This document shows, in pieces, positions 1 to 5,194 of a stretch of 5,410 bases of DNA. Positions within the stretch are counted from its first letter, which is position 1, and each line of letters begins with the position of its first letter. Source of the stretch: an uncultured Collinsella sp. (GTDB taxonomy: Bacteria; Actinomycetota; Coriobacteriia; Coriobacteriales; Coriobacteriaceae); the NCBI GenBank assembly GCA_902465465.1, contig CABQNF010000086.1, positions 1 to 5,410 on the forward strand. The letters run 5' to 3'. The notes under the pieces are model-generated. The model saw only the letters and a program-made list of their open reading frames with translations, searched no databases and had not been told where the DNA came from. The position numbers were made by a program, and so were the translations under genes.

Positions 1-1
1 T

Positions 2-474
2 GCCGGGGCGGTCCTGAGCATCACCGACGACTGCGGTCGCACGCTGGCGGCCGACGGCACGTGGGATGCAGAGGGCAAGGCCACCGTCGCCACGGGCGAG
101 GACGGTCGCGTGACCGTCTCGGGCGTGGACTCGGGCAAGCTGGAGGTCCGCGAGTTCAAGGCGCCCAAGGGCTACACCGCCTTTGAGGGCACGCGATCCG
201 TGACGGTCAAGGCCGAGGGCCTGGACGTCGACCAGGTGGCCGCCGCCAAGCCCAAGCTCACCATCACGGCCGCGCGGACGGGTCGACGGGCAGCCTGGAG
301 GCGTCGCTCATTAATACGCCCGCCGGCACACCCCCTAGCATTACCACCGGAGGCTTTATGCCCTCGACTGGCGATATGGCAATGTACGCCGCGGCCGCCG
401 CAGCGGTCGCCGGAGCCGCGCTCATCGTGGTCGCGCTCCTGGTCAAGCGGGGAGGTGGCAGCCATAAAGAGTAG
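2..474 (+). CDS. LPXTG-type surface protein / ancillary pilin, 3' end only, with an internal frameshift
   Basis: This is the C-terminal part of a protein whose start lies before the window. Reading from base 2, the frame gives a Cna-B/SpaA-type beta-sandwich end: the strand LEVREFKAPKGY matches the family's Y-x-L-x-E-x-x-A-P-x-G-Y signature, in which the Glu catalyses a Lys-Asn isopeptide bond. Near base 274 the sense passes to the frame of base 1, because downstream only that frame gives a sorting signal: MPSTG (358-372), a hydrophobic Ala/Val-rich membrane segment, the basic stretch KRGGGSHK and a stop at 472-474. Without the shift the first frame runs to 508 as an Arg/Pro/Ser-rich, implausible tail. 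One missing base explains this (mutation, assembly error, or less likely programmed -1 shifting). The likely role is an adhesive tip or accessory pilus subunit anchored by sortase, consistent with the pilin and sortase downstream. MPSTG departs from canonical LPXTG at the first residue. Confidence 0.75.
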
Positions 475-582
475 CTGGCAGCCCCACAGAGAGCGGGGCG
501 AGACGTAGCGAAGTAGATGCTAAGACACAGACAGATGATGACCGATCGAATGAGTTACGAAGTAGAAAGCAGAGGAAAGAAG
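475..582 (+). other. Short spacer between surface protein and pilin genes
   Basis: This 108-bp gap holds a small GC hairpin (GCCCC 481-485 with GGGGC 495-499, 9-nt loop) that is not followed by a T-run, so it is not a convincing terminator. The 9-mer CGAAGTAGA occurs twice (509-517 and 558-566). I see no clear -35/-10 pair, so the pilin is probably cotranscribed with the upstream gene. The spacer ends with the pilin's ribosome binding site. Confidence 0.4.
571..577 (+). promoter_or_regulatory. Ribosome binding site that sets the pilin start
   Basis: AGAGGAA lies 5 nt upstream of ATG 583. The in-frame upstream ATG at 517 has no comparable purine-rich site, and would put a polar, charged stretch before the signal peptide. 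This favours 583 as the start; ATG 589 is a weaker alternative. Confidence 0.6.
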
Positions 583-2316
583 ATGCACATGAACAAGAAC
601 ATCGCACGCCTGGCAGTAACCGCCGGCCTCACGGCGGCGTTGAGCTTCGGCGGCGTCATGGCACCGGTGACCATGGCGTTTGCAGAGGGCGGCTCGGCGG
701 TCCCGGACAACAGTATCATCATTGAGCAGAGCGAGAGTAACAAGGGTGCCGCTAAGACGAGGTTCGTTCCGTACCAAATCTTCAAGGCAAAAGTTCATGA
801 CGGCGAGAATGGAAAGGTCGCATCCGATGTTGATTGGGCTGATACCATAGCGAACCAAACCACTAAGGACCAGATTATTGCTGTTATCCGCAGCGATGCT
901 AGTAATGGCGAAAAGCTTCCCGGAACTCCTTCTGCTCAGGATGTTGCTGATTGGTTGGGCACCTATGTGTCCGAAGGCGGCAAGGAACTCGTTGTTAAGA
1001 ACGGAGACTTGCTTAATAAAATAGCCGCCATTGTAAAGAAGAACGAGCAGCCGTCAGGTGAGGCGTTCGATGCTGGTGGTTCTTTTGAGGCTGAGAGCAC
1101 TGGCTACTATCTCTTCCTGACAGACGATAACTCCATCGGTACGAAGAGCGACTATTCCAACAAAAAACAGACGGGCACTTCGCCGATTTTCGCCGTCGTA
1201 GGTGGTACTGGAGTAACCGTGACCGAGAAAACCGGCATTCCCACGGTTACGAAGGAGATCAAGGACGACAAGCTCACTAGCAATTGGGCCGATAAGGCCG
1301 ACTCTCAGGTGGGCCAGGACGTCAAGTATCGACTGACCGGTACCGTTGCTAGCAATATTGCTACATTCGATAATTACTATTATCAGTTCCACGATACGCT
1401 TTCCGCCGGATTGCAGGCCAATAAGGAGTCTGTTGAGGTCACGATTTACAAAGATAGGAATGATTCAACGGGCACTGTAATTAAACGGGATGATAAGAAG
1501 TACACAGTTGACTGCACCGCGCAGGCAGACGGCAGTAGCCTGCTGACGGTTACCTTTGATGACCTCAAAGCAGCCGGTGCCGCCCTCACCCCTGATTCCA
1601 AGGTTGTTGTCACCTATACCGCTCAGCTTAATCCCGAGAAAGCGGTCGTTGGCAGCACGGGCAACGACAACGAAGTTAAGCTCATCTATTCCAACAATCC
1701 CATGAGCGAAGGAAAGGGTGAGTCTGTGCCCGATACCGTTCGCGATTACACCTATGCTCTCAAGCTCATCAAGGAAGATTTTGACGATAGCACCAAGCTC
1801 AAGGACGTTAAGTTTACCATCAAGGCTACGGGCGCTGACGAGCTTGCATCTGGCGTGGAGGGCAAGCAGTTTGTTCAGAAGAATGGTTCGCTTGGCGATA
1901 CTGAATACGTGTTTCAGACTAACGAGAAAGGTGAAATCAGCGTTAAAGGCCTCGATGCCGGCACTTACACGGTGCATGAGGTCGAGGACAGTAACCCTGG
2001 CTACAACACTCTGCCCGACTTCACCTTTAAAATCTCGACTGTAAAGGATGACGGCACCGACAGCCTCAAGCAGCCCGAAGGAGAAAATACCCTGCATGTT
2101 ACTGCCAGCAAGTCGAATGCCGCTCTTGTTGAGGAGCCTCGCTTTGTCGACGACACCGTTATCCTCACCGTCAAGAACAAGAAGGGCTCCAACCTCCCGC
2201 TCACCGGTCTTAACGGTGTGACCTTCACTTGGATCGCTGGTGGCGCGGTGCTGTGCATTGGCGTGGCGCACCTCATCCGCAGCCGTAAGCAGGCTGAGGA
2301 GTCCGAGCAGGAGTAA
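583..2316 (+). CDS. Major (backbone) pilin, LPLTG-anchored, isopeptide-forming
   Basis: This 577-residue protein is a sortase-polymerised pilus shaft subunit. It has a signal peptide (residues 1-34: basic MNKNIAR start, hydrophobic core, cleavage after AFA). An N-terminal domain follows with YQIFKA at 64-69. VTEKTG (TEK 214-216) sits where the pilin-motif lysine normally lies, making K216 the likely crosslinking residue. The D2-type fimbrial isopeptide domain covers about 219-376: TKEI supplies K224, and NEVKLIYSNNP supplies N363. A Cna-B domain covers about 390-535, with LIKED (K397), YTVHE (E466) and VKN (N532) as the usual Lys/Glu/Asn triad. The sorting signal is LPLTG (538-542), then a membrane helix (about 545-565) and a basic tail (RSRK). 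The start at 583 is chosen for its ribosome binding site and signal peptide. The middle of the gene looks more AT-rich than its ends and its neighbours, as expected for an antigenically variable, exchanged pilin. The class C sortase at 3917 is its probable polymerase. The family call is firm; assignment of individual bond residues is by motif only. Confidence 0.93.
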   Translation: MHMNKNIARLAVTAGLTAALSFGGVMAPVTMAFAEGGSAVPDNSIIIEQSESNKGAAKTRFVPYQIFKAKVHDGENGKVASDVDWADTIANQTTKDQIIAVIRSDASNGEKLPGTPSAQDVADWLGTYVSEGGKELVVKNGDLLNKIAAIVKKNEQPSGEAFDAGGSFEAESTGYYLFLTDDNSIGTKSDYSNKKQTGTSPIFAVVGGTGVTVTEKTGIPTVTKEIKDDKLTSNWADKADSQVGQDVKYRLTGTVASNIATFDNYYYQFHDTLSAGLQANKESVEVTIYKDRNDSTGTVIKRDDKKYTVDCTAQADGSSLLTVTFDDLKAAGAALTPDSKVVVTYTAQLNPEKAVVGSTGNDNEVKLIYSNNPMSEGKGESVPDTVRDYTYALKLIKEDFDDSTKLKDVKFTIKATGADELASGVEGKQFVQKNGSLGDTEYVFQTNEKGEISVKGLDAGTYTVHEVEDSNPGYNTLPDFTFKISTVKDDGTDSLKQPEGENTLHVTASKSNAALVEEPRFVDDTVILTVKNKKGSNLPLTGLNGVTFTWIAGGAVLCIGVAHLIRSRKQAEESEQE

Positions 2317-2417
2317 CGCTCGCTCACCCATCCCTTTGGCAGGTGGGATGTGATGGCCATGAGACTTGCGGACACTTTTCTCGTCCATCGACGTTCTTGC
2401 TTCGCCATTCTCTTTTC

Positions 2418-2453
2418 GGGGCAGACTCCGCACTGGAGTCTGCCCTGTTTTTT
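2418..2453 (+). terminator. Strong rho-independent terminator after the pilin gene
   Basis: A perfect 11-bp stem, GGGCAGACTCC (2419-2429) with GGAGTCTGCCC (2435-2445), has a 5-nt loop and is followed by TGTTTTTT (2446-2453). It lies about 100 bp past the pilin stop and should end most pilus transcripts before the regulator and the sortase. Confidence 0.9.
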
Positions 2454-2596
2454 GGGACAACGCAGCCAGCCTCCACCGTCCGATGCGGGTACGTTCGTCA
2501 TCGCGTTTCTTGACTCGTATGAGGTTCGGATTAAGGTCCGTAGGCGCACGCGCGGTGCGGACGGTAGAAGGCATTTGCGCCACAAGCGCAAATAAG
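2454..2596. other. Non-coding, hairpin-bearing stretch
   Basis: No convincing gene is visible; the short open frames here give Arg/Ser-rich products without a ribosome binding site. Two inverted pairs stand out. ACCGTCCG (2475-2482) pairs with CGGACGGT (2558-2565) across 75 nt, and a perfect 8-bp hairpin, ATTTGCGC (2573-2580) with GCGCAAAT (2586-2593), closes a 5-nt loop. A structured small RNA between the flanking terminators is possible but unproven. Confidence 0.35.
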
Positions 2597-2625
2597 AATG
2601 CCCGGGGTTAGAGGCCCGGGCATTT
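2597..2625. terminator. GC-rich hairpin, probable (bidirectional) terminator
   Basis: The perfect 10-bp stem AATGCCCGGG (2597-2606) with CCCGGGCATT (2615-2624) has an 8-nt loop. The A/T ends give a short U-run on both strands (TTT on +, ATTCTTATTT on -). It is weaker as a terminator than the 2418 element because the U-tract is short. Confidence 0.6.
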
Positions 2626-2700
2626 AACAAAACCAGAAAACTAGGCCGCCCGCGCTTTCGAACACTTACGCGGGATGCGTCGTTTCCTACAGACATTGTA

Positions 2701-2732
2701 TCCCGAATCGCCCAGCCGATTCGGGACATTTT
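2701..2732 (+). terminator. Inverted repeat followed by a T-run, terminator-like
   Basis: TCCCGAATCG (2701-2710) pairs perfectly with CGATTCGGGA (2717-2726) around a 6-nt loop; CA and TTTT (2729-2732) follow. It could be a third terminator insulating the regulator promoter, or a protein-binding palindrome. It lies about 60 bp upstream of that promoter's -10. Confidence 0.5.
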
Positions 2733-2766
2733 GAAAACGCAAATGCTGGCTTATGCACGAAAGTAA

Positions 2767-2813
2767 TCTCGTTAATTCCGAAAATTATGTATAATTCCAA
2801 TTTAAACTGGAAT
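2767..2813 (+). promoter_or_regulatory. Regulator promoter with overlapping palindromic operator
   Basis: A perfect -10 box, TATAAT (2790-2795), is present, but the -35 position (about 2767-2772, TCTCGT) is poor. The -10 overlaps a 20-bp near-perfect palindrome at 2794-2813 (ATTCCA, then an A/C mismatch pair flanking TTTAAA, then TGGAAT). The half-site TAATTCC is repeated directly at 2773-2779 and 2792-2798. A repressor bound here would cover the -10 and the transcription start. The simplest inference is autoregulation by the downstream winged-helix protein, as in known AbiEi antitoxins. Confidence 0.6.
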
Positions 2814-2825
2814 CAAACGAAAACG

Positions 2826-3794
2826 ATGGAAATGAACGAAGCGCTAATCTACTTACAAGAAGCACTAGGCCTCTCCGCCAAGACCAAAACTTGGCCTGGA
2901 TCCGCACGCTTGCCGCTGCATCTGCGGGCGATTGAGGTCCGCGCTGTTGACGCAAACGGTTTTTCGTTTTTGCTTGCAAGTTTGCCTACAGGCGTCGGGC
3001 TTCCCGAGGCTAAGAGAGTCTATAGCCAGCTAGCCTTGCGCGCGGAGACTCCTGTTGTCGTTTCGTTTCCTGATGCCGATGCACGTCAGCGCAAAGCATT
3101 GATCGCACAAGGGATTCCCTTTGTCTGCCCAGGTAGACAGGCTTTTCTTCCATTTATGGGCACAGCCTGCACGGAGAGGGGCGGTGCCCGGTTTCGCAAT
3201 CGCGCGACCAAGATGTCACCCAACGCACAGGCTGCCGCAATCTGGGGAGTAGCCCAGGAGCCATATCGTCCCTATGACCTTTGTCGTGCGCTTGGGATTT
3301 CGGCAAGCCGCGCGAGTGAGGCCATAACCGAGCTTGTTGACAGGGGGCTCGCGAGGCGCGAGCGTCGCGAGCGACGTGTCGTCGTGTTCCCTGTTGCCGT
3401 TGATCTTCTGCTCAGTGAGCACATGGCAGAGCTCTCCTCGCCTGTCTCGAAGGTCTTTTTTGCAAGGAAGACGCCGCAGATCGACTGTCTTGTTGACGCC
3501 GGGGAGACGGCGCTCGCCGCGCGTTCGATGCTCGCTGCGCCGGGCATGGAACAAAAGGCCGTCTTAAGAAGTGCATGGCGTCAACTGAGCGACCTCGAAG
3601 TCGCAGACGGGGAGTTGCCGGATAACGAGACGGCGATGATCCAAGTGTGGCGCTATGCGCCCGTGTTTGCCGACTCCTCCCGTGTCGACAACATTTCGCT
3701 CGCGCTATCTTTGGCGGCAATTGACGATGAGCGAATTCAGCTCGAAGTCGATCGAATGTTTGAAAGGGAATATCCATGGCAAGAAGCGCTGTAG
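2826..3794 (+). CDS. AbiEi-like winged-helix antitoxin / transcriptional regulator (orphan)
   Basis: Predicted 322-residue cytoplasmic DNA-binding protein. The first half (to about residue 115) has the pattern VVVSFPDADARQRKALI then IPFVCPGRQAFLPFMG, which I associate with a family paired with AbiEii/AbiGii nucleotidyltransferase toxins and often labelled MarR-like. A winged helix follows at about 131-189: DLCRALGISASRASEAI is the helix-turn-helix, then ELVDRGLARRE and a basic wing, RRERR. The C-terminus ends in D-x-E-R-I ... Y-P-W, also typical of these partners. The frame opens at ATG 2787, but that codon overlaps the -10 box, so ATG 2826 (or 2832) is the likely start; neither has a strong Shine-Dalgarno. 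The 3' end overlaps the toxin remnant by 19 bp. The expected role is to repress its own operon and neutralise a toxin that is no longer intact. Family assignment is by remembered pattern, without a search. Confidence 0.7.
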   Translation: MEMNEALIYLQEALGLSAKTKTWPGSARLPLHLRAIEVRAVDANGFSFLLASLPTGVGLPEAKRVYSQLALRAETPVVVSFPDADARQRKALIAQGIPFVCPGRQAFLPFMGTACTERGGARFRNRATKMSPNAQAAAIWGVAQEPYRPYDLCRALGISASRASEAITELVDRGLARRERRERRVVVFPVAVDLLLSEHMAELSSPVSKVFFARKTPQIDCLVDAGETALAARSMLAAPGMEQKAVLRSAWRQLSDLEVADGELPDNETAMIQVWRYAPVFADSSRVDNISLALSLAAIDDERIQLEVDRMFEREYPWQEAL

Positions 3795-3867
3795 AAGGTC
3801 TCCAAGAATTCGGACCGTATGCGGCGTTTCGGTCCTAGTTGCGTTGTCCGGCGCGGAAGCTTGCTAA
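3776..3867 (+). pseudogene. Remnant of AbiEii-like nucleotidyltransferase toxin (N-terminal scrap)
   Basis: An ATG at 3776 overlaps the regulator's last 19 bp and is preceded by AAAGGGA (3762-3768), a good Shine-Dalgarno. It opens a 20-codon frame (MARSAVEGLQEFGPYAAFRS, stop 3836-3838). The start resembles AbiEii-type toxins that begin with a GL-x-x-F ... Y pattern before their IGGTAC nucleotidyltransferase signature. In the next frame the sequence continues as VLVALSGAEAC up to a stop at 3865-3867, which looks like a degraded version of that signature. The rest of the toxin (several hundred bp) is absent, and the sortase upstream region begins directly. This is best read as a frameshifted, deleted toxin gene. 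A chance short frame cannot be excluded, but the overlap, ribosome binding site and family pairing agree. Confidence 0.55.
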
Positions 3868-3916
3868 TCGGCTATTATTTGTTTAGACAACCTGAGCTGT
3901 AAAGGAGTGACCGGCG
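3868..3916 (+). promoter_or_regulatory. Sortase upstream region with ribosome binding site and possible promoter
   Basis: AAAGGAG (3901-3907) lies 9 nt before ATG 3917 and is a strong Shine-Dalgarno. TATTAT (3873-3878) is a candidate -10, but no good -35 lies at the right distance. If it is inactive, the sortase would depend on readthrough from the regulator promoter at 2790. Confidence 0.5.
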
Positions 3917-4849
3917 ATGGTGCAGGGCGCCAAACATATGAAGAGCAATAACGCCGCGGACAACGGTGGCTCAAGCCCCCAGCCCAAGCCAAAGCCCAAA
4001 CGTCGTCGCAAGCGACTGCCGCGCTGGGCCGACCGGCTCATCACCATCGTCATCATCCTTATTGGCGTGGGCCTTATGACCTGGCCGTGGATCTTGGACC
4101 GGCTCGAGGCCTCGGGCGTGTTCAACCAGATCAGCACGGTGTCCAGCACCGTGGACGCGCTGTCTGCCGAGGAGCGCGAGCGCATCCTGCTCCAGGCGCG
4201 CTCCTTTAACGAGCAGCTGGCGGGCGAGGCCACCGAGCTTCCCGCCGACCAGATCGAGCCCTACGCTCAGCAACTCATCTTTGACCGCGACCCCATGATG
4301 AGCTGGGTCGAGATCCCCTCCATCGACGTAAGTATGCCCATCTACCACGGCACGAGCGAAGAAGTCCTTATGGCGGGCGTCGGCCACCTGGAGGGCACGA
4401 GCCTGCCGGTGGGCGGCACCTCGACGCATTGCGTGCTCACCGCGCACTCGGGCATGCGCAACCTGAGCATGTTCGACGACATCCACTCGCTGGAGCCCGG
4501 TGACCTGGTGCTGCTGCACACCATGAACAAGACGCTCGCCTACAAGATGGTGGACTCCGAGGTCGTGCTGCCCGAGGAGATGGAGTCGCTGACCATCGAG
4601 CCCGGCGCCGACAAGGTGACACTCGTCACCTGCACGCCCTACGGCGTGAACGACCATCGCCTGCTGGTGCATTGCGTGCGTACCAAGTACAACAAGAAGG
4701 ACGTCGACAAGCAAAAGTCGCTGGCCGGCCGCCACTGGGGCAAGCGCGAGTTTGCCGTGCTCATCGTGGCCGTGGCCATTGTGCTGTTGCTGCTGGACAT
4801 CGTGATCCACGCGGTCCGCAAGCGCCGCAAGGCCAAGGCCTCGGCATAA
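3917..4849 (+). CDS. Class C sortase (pilin polymerase)
   Basis: A 310-residue membrane-bound transpeptidase that cleaves LPXTG-type signals and links pilin subunits through the pilin-motif lysine. After a basic, Pro/Lys-rich cytoplasmic start (residues 1-40), a membrane helix spans about 41-58. The sortase barrel begins at WVEIPSIDVSMPIYHGT (130-146). Catalytic residues are visible: His177 in TAHSG, Cys239 in TLVTC, Arg248 in HRLLV. The stretch GHLEGTSLPVGG and the TLVTCTPYGVN ending are class C hallmarks, as is the second, C-terminal membrane helix (about 279-298) followed by RKRRKAK. A canonical DPF/DPW lid motif is not obvious upstream of the barrel; only IEPYA (113-117) and DPMM (125-128) occur there. 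It probably polymerises the 583-2316 pilin, although the antitoxin-like cassette and terminators separate them. The start is set by the ribosome binding site at 3901-3907; ATG 3938 is a less likely alternative. Confidence 0.93.
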   Translation: MVQGAKHMKSNNAADNGGSSPQPKPKPKRRRKRLPRWADRLITIVIILIGVGLMTWPWILDRLEASGVFNQISTVSSTVDALSAEERERILLQARSFNEQLAGEATELPADQIEPYAQQLIFDRDPMMSWVEIPSIDVSMPIYHGTSEEVLMAGVGHLEGTSLPVGGTSTHCVLTAHSGMRNLSMFDDIHSLEPGDLVLLHTMNKTLAYKMVDSEVVLPEEMESLTIEPGADKVTLVTCTPYGVNDHRLLVHCVRTKYNKKDVDKQKSLAGRHWGKREFAVLIVAVAIVLLLLDIVIHAVRKRRKAKASA

Positions 4850-4862
4850 GACATTCTCCAGA

Positions 4863-4897
4863 ACCACCACAATGGGGACAGGCACCTTTGTGGTGGT
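4863..4897. repeat. REP-like hairpin with GGGGACAGGCACC loop
   Basis: A perfect 10-bp inverted repeat, ACCACCACAA (4863-4872) with TTGTGGTGGT (4888-4897), encloses TGGGGACAGGCACCT. The GGGGACAGGCACC core resembles short dispersed palindromes seen in many bacteria and sometimes tied to REP-associated tyrosine transposases; that link is from memory. It starts 14 bp after the sortase stop and may also act as a 3' stem-loop, though no T-run follows. Confidence 0.6.
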
Positions 4898-4907
4898 CGG
4901 GACTTCC

Positions 4908-4972
4908 AAACCATCACAACATTCGATGAAAATCGCGATTTTGACGATAAGCGTCGAATGTTGTGATGGTTT
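4908..4972. repeat. Perfect 19-bp inverted repeat enclosing a 14-bp palindrome
   Basis: AAACCATCACAACATTCGA (4908-4926) is exactly complementary to 4954-4972. The 27-nt interior contains its own perfect palindrome, AAAATCGCGATTTT (4929-4942). The two nested dyads could form a large hairpin or cruciform. The right arm ends in GGTTT, which is also the start of the tandem array. No coding role is seen. A MITE/REP-like element, a terminator for the sortase transcript, or a protein-binding site are all possible. Confidence 0.8.
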
Positions 4973-5068
4973 TCGTTGTGGGCGGGACGGTTTTCGTTGT
5001 GGACGCGACGGTTTTCGCTGCGGGCAGTACGGTTTTCGCTACGGACGGTACGGTTTCGCTGCAGAACC
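4968..5068. repeat. Tandem array of 21-bp repeats (about 4.8 units)
   Basis: Four consecutive 21-bp units start at 4968, 4989, 5010 and 5031, each opening with GGTTTTCG and ending in AC. A fifth, truncated unit (5052-5068) lacks one T. Units 1-2 share GGTTTTCGTTGTGG; units 3-4 share GGTTTTCGCT and end GTAC, so neighbouring units are most alike. A detached relative, ACGTTTTCGCTGCA, occurs at 5103-5116. The period is two helical turns, so any bound protein would sit on one face. Units are adjacent, with no unique spacers, so this is not CRISPR. Confidence 0.85.
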
Positions 5069-5194
5069 GCCAGTCCGCCGCCTGCCAACCGCCGCCCTCG
5101 TTACGTTTTCGCTGCATTTGGGTAAAGCGCCTGCTCCAAGCGGCGTTGCCTTGTATACTAGAGCGGTTTATCTGTTATGCGGAAGGGAGCGCCT
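5069..5194 (+). promoter_or_regulatory. gatC upstream region: candidate promoter and ribosome binding site
   Basis: TATACT (5154-5159) is a good -10 candidate about 35 bp before the start codon; no recognisable -35 is found 16-18 bp upstream. GGAAGGGAG (5181-5189) is a strong Shine-Dalgarno 5 nt before ATG 5195. No gene is seen between the repeat array and gatC. Confidence 0.55.

Noticed and set aside
265..285. Programmed -1 ribosomal frameshift
   Set aside because: No X-XXY-YYZ slippery heptamer and no clear downstream pseudoknot at the required shift point; a single-base deletion or sequence error is simpler.
517..582. Upstream ATG as pilin start
   Set aside because: It adds 22 polar, charged residues in front of a signal peptide and lacks a good Shine-Dalgarno; ATG 583 has one at proper spacing.
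2329..2350. CATCCC/GGGATG hairpin just after the pilin stop as terminator
   Set aside because: Only 6 bp, with no T-run; the 11-bp stem at 2418 is the convincing terminator.
2350..2611. Two overlapping ~81-codon + strand frames after the pilin
   Set aside because: They cross the strong terminator at 2418-2453, overlap each other, lack ribosome binding sites and have Arg/Ser-rich non-family composition.
1465..2729. Long open frames on the - strand opposite the pilin
   Set aside because: They mirror the well-supported pilin, show no family pattern, and have no ribosome binding site.
4968..5068. CRISPR array
   Set aside because: The 21-bp units are directly adjacent and drift in sequence; there are no unique spacers and no cas genes.
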